Shown piece after piece: positions 57,619-64,000 of a stretch of DNA of 64,000 nucleotides. The DNA lies in assembly GCA_025201345.1 (NCBI GenBank), contig JAIXMG010000010.1, positions 372,001 through 436,000 of the forward strand. The letters run 5' to 3'. The notes below the pieces were generated by a model. It had not been told where the DNA came from. It saw only the letters and a list, made by a program, of their open reading frames with translations, and did no database searches. Position 1 is the stretch's first letter. Every line of letters starts with the position of its first letter. The DNA comes from Thamnidium elegans (lineage: Eukaryota; Mucoromycota; Mucoromycetes; Mucorales; Mucoraceae). The position numbers were made by a program, and so were the translations under genes.

Positions 57619-59506
57619 TTATGGTCTAGATATAAGTTCTGGTGCTTCTTCTAAAGCGACCATCATCCCCATCAACATGTGAGGAGTATTATGACAATGG
57701 ACAGCCCATATACCAGGATTATCCTATATGTACAAATCATTTTAGTATTTTCCTTCTGTGTATTTTTTTTTTTCAAAAGAAACTTACAGCTACAATTCGA
57801 ATCTTTGACCAGCCACATCCTACAGGGCTGGTTACCTTTTCACCATCCTTGGTAAATAAGTCAGGATCGACATTAGGGTATATCATGGTTATATCCTTTA
57901 AGATGGGTGTGTTTATATTTCTTATTTTTCCATCACGCTCTTCGGTATATTCTCCTTTACCGTTTGCAATCTCCCAATGAGAATGACCATGTGTGTGCCA
58001 CGGATGACTACGGCAGGGCTCACCAGGCATGTGAGTAGTTTGTATAACGATATCTACAATTTCAAAATGTTTAAGGGGATATGTTCGAAGGTTAGGGTCA
58101 TAACCATTGGTATGCGCTGTATTGTATCTTCCAGGCAATTGACGTGTCTTGTTCAAAACATTATAAAGAATAGGTTGTTGCTTAGAACCCATTTCTTCTG
58201 TGTAAGCAACACCGTTGACCTGCCATCTTGTAGTCCCGTCTGGTAAATGACGGTCCACACTTCGAAGTTTAATTGTTCTGCTTGCCGGCTTTCTTACAGT
58301 TGGATCTACACCATACAATGGCTCAAGTTCTTGCCAGATCCAATAAGGTGCTTCTAATTCTGCCTTTTCAAATACAGGGTGAATGCTAGGAGGTTGAATC
58401 ATGGCTGGTCTCTTGAATCTTAATACACCTCGAGAGCCTACACCCAAAGAAGGGTGGTTCAAACGGGAAATAGGCTGTTGGTATTGTAAAACGGCGATAC
58501 CGTTAGTAGGTCTACCAACATCATCAGACCATCGACGTACAACACGTATAGAGTAATCATCGAGTACTTGATCTGTATGTACCAGGACAGAGAACCGCTG
58601 ACCTGGCGCCACTTCTAATTGATTGACAGTATAAGGTTTAACAAGCTCTCCGTCTACTTCAATAATGGTTAAATTATGTCGGGCGATTGCAAACCCCAAT
58701 GTTCTAAAAGTGGTTGCACCAATCACACGGAAACGATAAGTCTTGTTGGGCAGAACAGTCATCACATCGTATCCACCACATTTTGCTAGTGTTGCATGTC
58801 TTGTATCATGCATCGTTCGTCCATTGATTAAGACACTATCGGCCTCCGGTAAAAACTTGAACTTGGAACCCATAAGAAAGTTTTCGAATTCAATAGGAGG
58901 TCTATGCCACCACTCACTCAGTATAGCCACATGCTCATCATGGTAACTAAAGGGACCAGCAGTCAAGGGTAAAAATTCAGTTGAGTTTGTACTTGATTCA
59001 GTACTTAAAATCTCCGGATTTGCAGCTTGTGATTCATATACGATCAACGGACCAAATACGGTTTCTTCTTGTAATCCAACGTGTGCATGATAAAAGAAAG
59101 TTCCTGCTTGGTTAATAACTCGGAATTCTTGTACGAATTCTTGACCAGGTCGGATAGGAAGCTGAGTTAAAAAGGGTACACCGTCGGCATGGTTGCTACC
59201 GTACTGTCGAATACCATGGAAATGAATAGCGACGTCGTGGTGGTGGGTATCAACTTCGGATAGTTTATTACGAATTAAGACATGAATGATATCGCCTTGG
59301 TTTGCTGTAATGGTAGGACCAGGCATTTGCCCATTGATTAAGAATACGGGTGAAGTATGTTCAGAACAGTCTGGATTGATCGAATGCTGCGTAACGTTGA
59401 ACTCATAATACCGTGTGATAGATTCAGTAATTGCCTCTGCTCGTATTATTTTACCCACACACAGTACTAGATAAAAGAACCCCAATAGAGTATTCCATCT
59501 TATCAT
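57619..59506 (-). CDS. secreted multicopper oxidase (laccase/ferroxidase-like)
   Basis: Two exons (59506-57788, 57723-57619) give 607 aa. The N-terminal 23 residues (MIRWNTLLGFFYLVLCVGKI then IRAEA) form a signal peptide. Three cupredoxin domains carry the four copper segments: L1 HFHGIRQYGSNHADGVPFLT, L2 GTFFYHAHVG, L3 HPWHTHGHSHW and L4 VHCHNTPHMLMGM with the type-1 Cys and an axial Met. L1 has HFHG where most laccases have HWHG, and L2 has FYHAH for WYHSH. Substrate class (phenols, Fe2+ or ascorbate) is not decided by the sequence. No C-terminal membrane anchor is seen, unlike Fet3. It converges with NEDD8, 117 bp apart. Confidence 0.92.
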
Positions 59507-59745
59507 TATTATTTTTTCTCTTTCGAAATAAAATAAAATATATAAGCGAGAGAGAAAATGTTAATTTATGTATGTCAAAAGCAATTTTAATTAACTTTTT
59601 TTTTTTTTTCCTATTTCAAAATATACTTTTTATCAAGATTCCAATAAAACTATGGAAATTTTTTCTTAATTTCCTTAAAAACACTGAATTTTCTGACTTT
59701 GAACATTTTTTTTTATTACTTTATTTGCTTTGAGGCTAAATATCG
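59507..59745. other. MCO upstream region
   Basis: Short T-rich promoter-proximal stretch with no recognised motif. Confidence 0.35.
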
Positions 59746-60130
59746 AAGTTCATTGTAAATACATAGCTTCCAGGGTCGATTTCAACTAATTCTCTTCTCA
59801 TTTGAGGCCAAATAAAATAAGCTATACCATCATTTAACGAACTTAATAAGCCAAAGGGCAAACAAAGGAAGAAGTGCCAATGGCTACAGAACTCTTCATC
59901 ATATCAGATTGTGATTTATCCGTAATATTGCAGTACGGAATACCAGCAGCATTTAAACTGATATTCTGGTAAAAGTAGACAAGGGCCAGAGTTTTTGAAC
60001 GATAGTTAAATATGCTCAAGATTTTGGCATATTTATAAACGAAAGGAGTATCTGTCGCAACTACAACATTATCGGCACATCGCTTTTTATTGCTGTGATG
60101 CGATAATGTGTGGTACTTGTGCTATCCAAT
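59746..60130 (-). pseudogene. possible decayed membrane-protein coding segment
   Basis: On the minus strand, from about 60115, an open reading reads KKRCADNVVVATDTPFVYKY, AKILSIFNYRSKTLALVYFY, QNISLNAAGIPYCNITDKSQ and SDMMKSSVAIGTSSF. Then the useful frame shifts (overlapping at about 59880) to FLCLPFGLLSSLNDGIAYFI, WPQMRRELVEIDPGSYVFTM, NFDI and a stop at about 59739. Composition is protein-like, but no ATG, no clean splice and no family were found. Confidence 0.3.
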
Positions 60131-60149
60131 AATTATAACCTTTTTTTTT

Positions 60150-60460
60150 TTTTTACAGAGAACAACGCACTTTCGTCCAAATCACGAGAAGAGGAAACAC
60201 CAAGATACTAGGCAATTTTTGTACGCATTTCATCTCCTAACGTCATCAGCTGCTCCTGAGAGTTTACTTGATCTAGGACTTCATTATACCGATACGTTTC
60301 TCAAGAGATCTACAACTGAAGCCAGAGAGGACCCATATCCCGAATTATATGAACAATATGAGATAAATAATGCATTGTCCTTTCTGAGTTATATTTTTAA
60401 AAAAAAGAAAAAAGAATCGAAGTTCTCATTTCGATTGAGTGTACAACTCTGCTCCCAAAA
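60150..60460 (+). pseudogene. possible decayed coding segment
   Basis: After an acceptor-like T-tract and ACAG at about 60160, the plus strand reads RTTHFRPNHEKRKHQDTRQF, LYAFHLLTSSAAPESLLDLG, LHYTDTFLKRSTTEAREDPY and PELYEQYEINNALSFLSYIF before low-complexity Lys. It looks like an internal exon without partners. Further weak open pieces lie at 60530-61138. Family unknown. Confidence 0.25.
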
Positions 60461-61138
60461 CAACTCTTTTATATTGTAGACTTTTTCATTTTTATCAAGT
60501 ATATATAAACTCCCCCCCCCCATACTTTCATCCCAACAACTATGTTGCCCAGATTACTAGCATGTTATGGGGCCTCTATGTTAGTATGCGCGTGTTTTTT
60601 TTTGTTTTTTCAGTTACAGAAATTCTTACAAAATATAAAGACCTGTGCAATCTACAATTTACAACATATGCCAGGAATGGCTTATTACAGCTACCTCAAA
60701 AGAGAAAAAGGGATACTATGTCGATAGAAGTACCCGAGGACCCTGTTGAAAGACTCACTTTTTTTTTTTAGCTGAAGCTAGTAATCTAGCGAAAGATAGT
60801 TCATTACCTCTACTATTAATGGTTTTATTGCTTCTTCCAGATTGAAAAATGTATTGAACTACAGTGATGCTTATCAGGTTTTAAGTATAGACGCAGTAAA
60901 AATAGATACGAAAAGTTCATTCATGATGTTAAAGAAAGAAATTCTTGACAACTGTTCATTGATTCTATTATCAAGTTCGATAATGTCGATATATATATTA
61001 CACGTGGTAAAAAATTTCTCCATAATCATTAGTATTGACAACTGTGCTTATGGTCTTAAAATTCACGAAGTCTACGAAAAACCACAAACCAAAGTCAAAG
61101 GATTATCATATATGGGCGCAACAACATGCTCATCATAA

Positions 61139-61932
61139 CTAAGAAAGTTAAATCACTTCACAAAAAGTTGAATATTGTATCTTATTACAAATGATGACTT
61201 TATCCTGCGATCCTTTTAGTCTGACTCGACGGGAAAGAAATCCCCCGTATCTTCGAAACTGTACTTCGTTTGCAAAGAAATAAAGTTTTACTAATCATAA
61301 CTTCCCGACCAAAATCAAAGGAATTAAAAGCTAACCATTCAGCCGAACTAATCAACTTTTCACTTCCGCTACTGCAGTAGATATTTTTCCTTTACCGTGA
61401 ATTCTTCCATATATTTTGATGTTTACCAGCTGTGATCAAGGAAGTACGCATAATAACGAATACATTGTTTTTGTTTCCCAGATTTTTAAAGTCTTATCTT
61501 AGACTGTCAGTTCGATATTTATTTTATCAATCAGGGGGGGGGGGGACGAGAGGGAAGACTTTTAAATTATCTGAGTTAGTATGACTTTTATAGTATATGC
61601 CAGATACTTTAAGATAAATTCTCGCAGTAATACTCTACTTTGCTCGTTAAACCATTGAAGCTGTCTATCTGTGAAACTTCAACGGTATACTTTATTAAAA
61701 AAAAAAAGACAATAAGAACCACAATGGTGTGGGAAACTTTTTTATATGGAAATAGAGCCGTCAATTCGAATGATTTACCGTCATTGGATCAACCCATTAT
61801 GGACTCCGCTTCACCCCGCGTTTTAACCCCATTTAAATAGACCTGGATACTTTAGCTTTTTTTTTATTCTTCTTTTACTTAATTCCATTACTATTTTATA
61901 CTTATTCTCTAACAGAAAAAAAACAAAGCAAA
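61139..61932. other. bZIP upstream region
   Basis: About 790 bp with a G run (61534-61545), a possible upstream open frame at 61724-61840 (MVWETFLYGNRAVNSNDLPS and 18 more residues) and a T/C-rich leader just before the bZIP start. Confidence 0.4.
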
Positions 61933-63899
61933 ATGGATCCAGATATGTCAGATAATGAAAGTACTGGCATGGATTTAGAAAATGATATGCCATCGCCTGA
62001 ACCTACGCAACCTGTAAAAATTAGAAAGAAACCAGGTCGTAAGCCTAATCCAGCATCACCTGCACTTCGCAAAGCCCAAAACAGAGCTGCTCAAAGAGCA
62101 TTTCGAGAGCGTAAAGAGCGTCATATGCGCGAACTAGAAATAGCTATTAAACAAATCCGAGAACAACGAGATAAATTACACATTGAAAATGAACAAATGA
62201 AAACCGACCGAGAAATTATGCGTTCTGAAAATTGGTACTTGAAGGGAATCGTCTTAACTTTACAATTAGTTTGTTTCCAACACAACTTGGTTATTCCTCA
62301 GCACGGACCTTACATCAATGAACAAGCTTTATCAGTGTTAGCTGAATCTATTCCTAAATCTATTTCAACTTATATTAGTGTGAATGCCAGTAATAAATTA
62401 CCTGTTCCTTCCAAGTTATTTGGCTATAGACACACTATGAAGCAGCGTGACCGATACCTTTCTTCTGGCTCGATTGTCATCACCAAAAATGGTATTCACT
62501 CCGTACCAGACAATTCTACAGAAAGCCTTAGTAATTTATCTTCCGCACCAATGAAAGATCCTGTCGAATGTGAAACTACCCCAAATGAATCGTGCTACAC
62601 TGATTTTCCCACTGTTGAGGATCTTGTGCATCCTCTCGAAGACGATAATTCTAATGCTTTTAAAAATATGCCACCGCTCTCCCCAGCATCTGTTGATTTA
62701 GAATCCGATATTTTACGGCCTGAACCTAAAAAAGAGTCTGCAAATGCCAGCAATCATATCCCTAAACCAGTCATGTTAACCGAAGAAACACTATCATCTA
62801 ATCTTGCTGCTATTCAAACTCTTCGACTTCGACTTCGGCTTCAATCAGCATGTGTCCGTATGGAATCCTTACCTTTTGCTATACAACCTACTATTTTACA
62901 GGTAATTTTGACCACCTGCATATATTTGTAATGTGGGGAAAAAAGAATGTGAAATTTTGTTACTAAACTTATTTACTTTTACAGCTTACTATACCTCATG
63001 ACCCTCGTATTGATTTAATTCCTACCCCTCATATGAGAGATAGAATGATTTTGTTTAGAGACCAGTTTGATTTGGACGATTGCTTCCGTTGTTTATTAGG
63101 ACATTCTGTCTTTCATGGTGGAGACCCTGCAGTTGCAGCAAACTGGCAATTACCACCTGAATTCTTTGAAAAATATTGGTTTTTAACTATCGATTACACC
63201 CTTCGTCGTACTACCAATCATTGGAGACGCTTACAAGGTTTAGACGATCTTATTTTTGAAAAGGAAAAGAAACCCCCAGAAGGAATAACCAGTACGAATA
63301 GCAATACAACATCCACTCTTCCACTATTAGAACAGCAAGAGCAAAAATTAAATTATGAGGACATCTCAGCACTTTTAGGAATCGATTTTTGGAAAATTGC
63401 ACAGGAGACACATACAAACTCTCATGGCATTCAAGCTTTCCCGACTAAACCAAACTACGCTTCTTCCCTTTCCTCTGATAGTTCATATAACTCTAATCAT
63501 TCTCAAACACATTCTTCACCAACTAATATTATTGAAGAGGATACCACATCATCATTTGAACCGGTGCGTCTTACAGACGGTTACTCGTTTCCATTCTCTA
63601 AACCTCAACAAACAACGAAAAAGACCATGCAAAAAACATCAACTACCCGACATCATCCTTATCAAAAACAGACTTATACAAAAAATACAGAGCATTCTAC
63701 TCCACCGCCAGTTGCGTTAAACTCTGATAGTACGTGTCATCCTTGGGATACACTGTTAGCTGACTCATCGGTACATAATGATTATGGTAAGGCTAAACAA
63801 ATAATATGTCTACAAGATTATTTAATTAACTTGGAATTCTAAATAATAGATATCATGATGGAAAATCTGATTGATTCAGAAACCATTTTTGGGTCATAA
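61933..63899 (+). CDS. Pap1/AP-1-type bZIP transcription factor with DUF3425-like domain
   Basis: Preferred model: exons 61933-62901, 62985-63786 and 63850-63899, 606 aa. If the last intron is retained the frame stops at 63842 (608 aa). The basic region (about 46-63) RKAQNRAAQRAFRERKERHM carries the fungal Pap1 signature N-x2-A-Q-x2-F-R, followed by heptads (LEIAIKQIREQRDKLHIENE) to about residue 105. The C-terminal half has PHDPRIDLIPTPHMRDRMIL, FDLDDCFRCLLGHSVFHGGD and PPEFFEKYWFLTIDYTLRRT, matching the domain that often follows fungal bZIPs (DUF3425). The third exon supplies DIMMENLIDSETIFGS, favouring splicing. Such factors govern stress or developmental genes; targets here are unknown. 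No Cys-rich redox domain like that of Pap1 is evident. Confidence 0.92.
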
Positions 63900-64000
63900 A
63901 ACTTATTTTTTTCATATATTGTCATTTTTACTTTCATATTTCAAAAAAACAAAAAAAGTCGATGAAAAAAAAAGCATATTAACTTTTCTCAACATTTATT
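63900..64000. other. downstream flank of bZIP gene
   Basis: Short AT-rich 3' flank to the window edge; nothing recognised. Confidence 0.3.

Noticed and set aside
1..64000. CRISPR array, bacterial operon or prophage
   Set aside because: Spliceosomal introns throughout and no spaced direct repeats; repeats seen are homopolymers, microsatellites and inverted repeats.

Overview
The window looks like nuclear DNA from an early-diverging filamentous fungus, most likely Mucoromycota (Mucorales-like). The reasons are AT-rich DNA with long A/T homopolymers, many short GT-AG introns (about 45-100 nt, often with oligo-T before the AG), and gene content that mixes fungal families (Pho88/SND3, Rsc7, VTC, DUF7719-like, Pap1-type bZIP) with families better known from animals (ankyrin-type CLPB/SKD3, YIPF6, EHD, ADCK1, WDR48). 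There is no bacterial operon structure, CRISPR array, or convincing tRNA or rRNA gene. All exon joins were made by eye from GT-AG sites, conserved protein motifs and reading-frame closure. Each complete gene model sums to a whole number of codons.

Layout. 1-2230 (-): chromatin remodelling Rsc7/PHF10-like protein ending in tandem PHD fingers, cut by the window edge. 2580-6915: a tail-to-tail pair of CLPB/SKD3-type AAA+ disaggregases, one short copy (+) and one full ankyrin-containing mitochondrial copy (-). 7144-8331 (-): RAD51, with a perfect X-box palindrome upstream. 10595-11389 (-): GNAT acetyltransferase, flanked by gene-poor DNA. 15120-21416 (+): WDR48/UAF1, MAM33/p32 and a DUF7719-like membrane protein. 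21546-25455 (-): heme oxygenase and biotin-protein ligase. 27181-31494 (+): a bHLH factor, a PMP34-like peroxisomal carrier, a broken glyoxalase-fold gene and PHO88. 31505-33485 (-): MED6 and a forkhead factor. 35243-44702 (+): aspartyl aminopeptidase, an RFX factor, a universal stress protein and an SPX-VTC protein. 46073-47355 (+): a short-chain dehydrogenase. 47629-49599 (-): an ADCK1/Mcp2-like kinase, sharing a short divergent promoter with YIPF6 (49798-50867, +). 50956-54307 (-): EHD ATPase and a TGL2-like lipase. 57053-57501 (+): NEDD8. 57619-59506 (-): multicopper oxidase. 61933-63899 (+): a Pap1-type bZIP factor.

The neighbours are mostly unrelated housekeeping genes. Thematic links are mitochondrial protein quality control (CLPB pair, MAM33, ADCK1), DNA damage (RAD51, WDR48, RFX) and transcription control (Rsc7, MED6, forkhead, RFX, bHLH, bZIP).

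The strongest second-look items are the inverted CLPB pair with a 105-nt identical tract, the X-box beside RAD51 in a window that also encodes an RFX factor, the heme oxygenase with four Cys-Pro motifs, the Rsc7-tandem PHD fusion, a MITE-like inverted-repeat element at 56.05-56.38 kb, nested inverted repeats at 45.2-45.9 kb, and several broken or orphan coding pieces. I did not find a clear multi-gene novel system.
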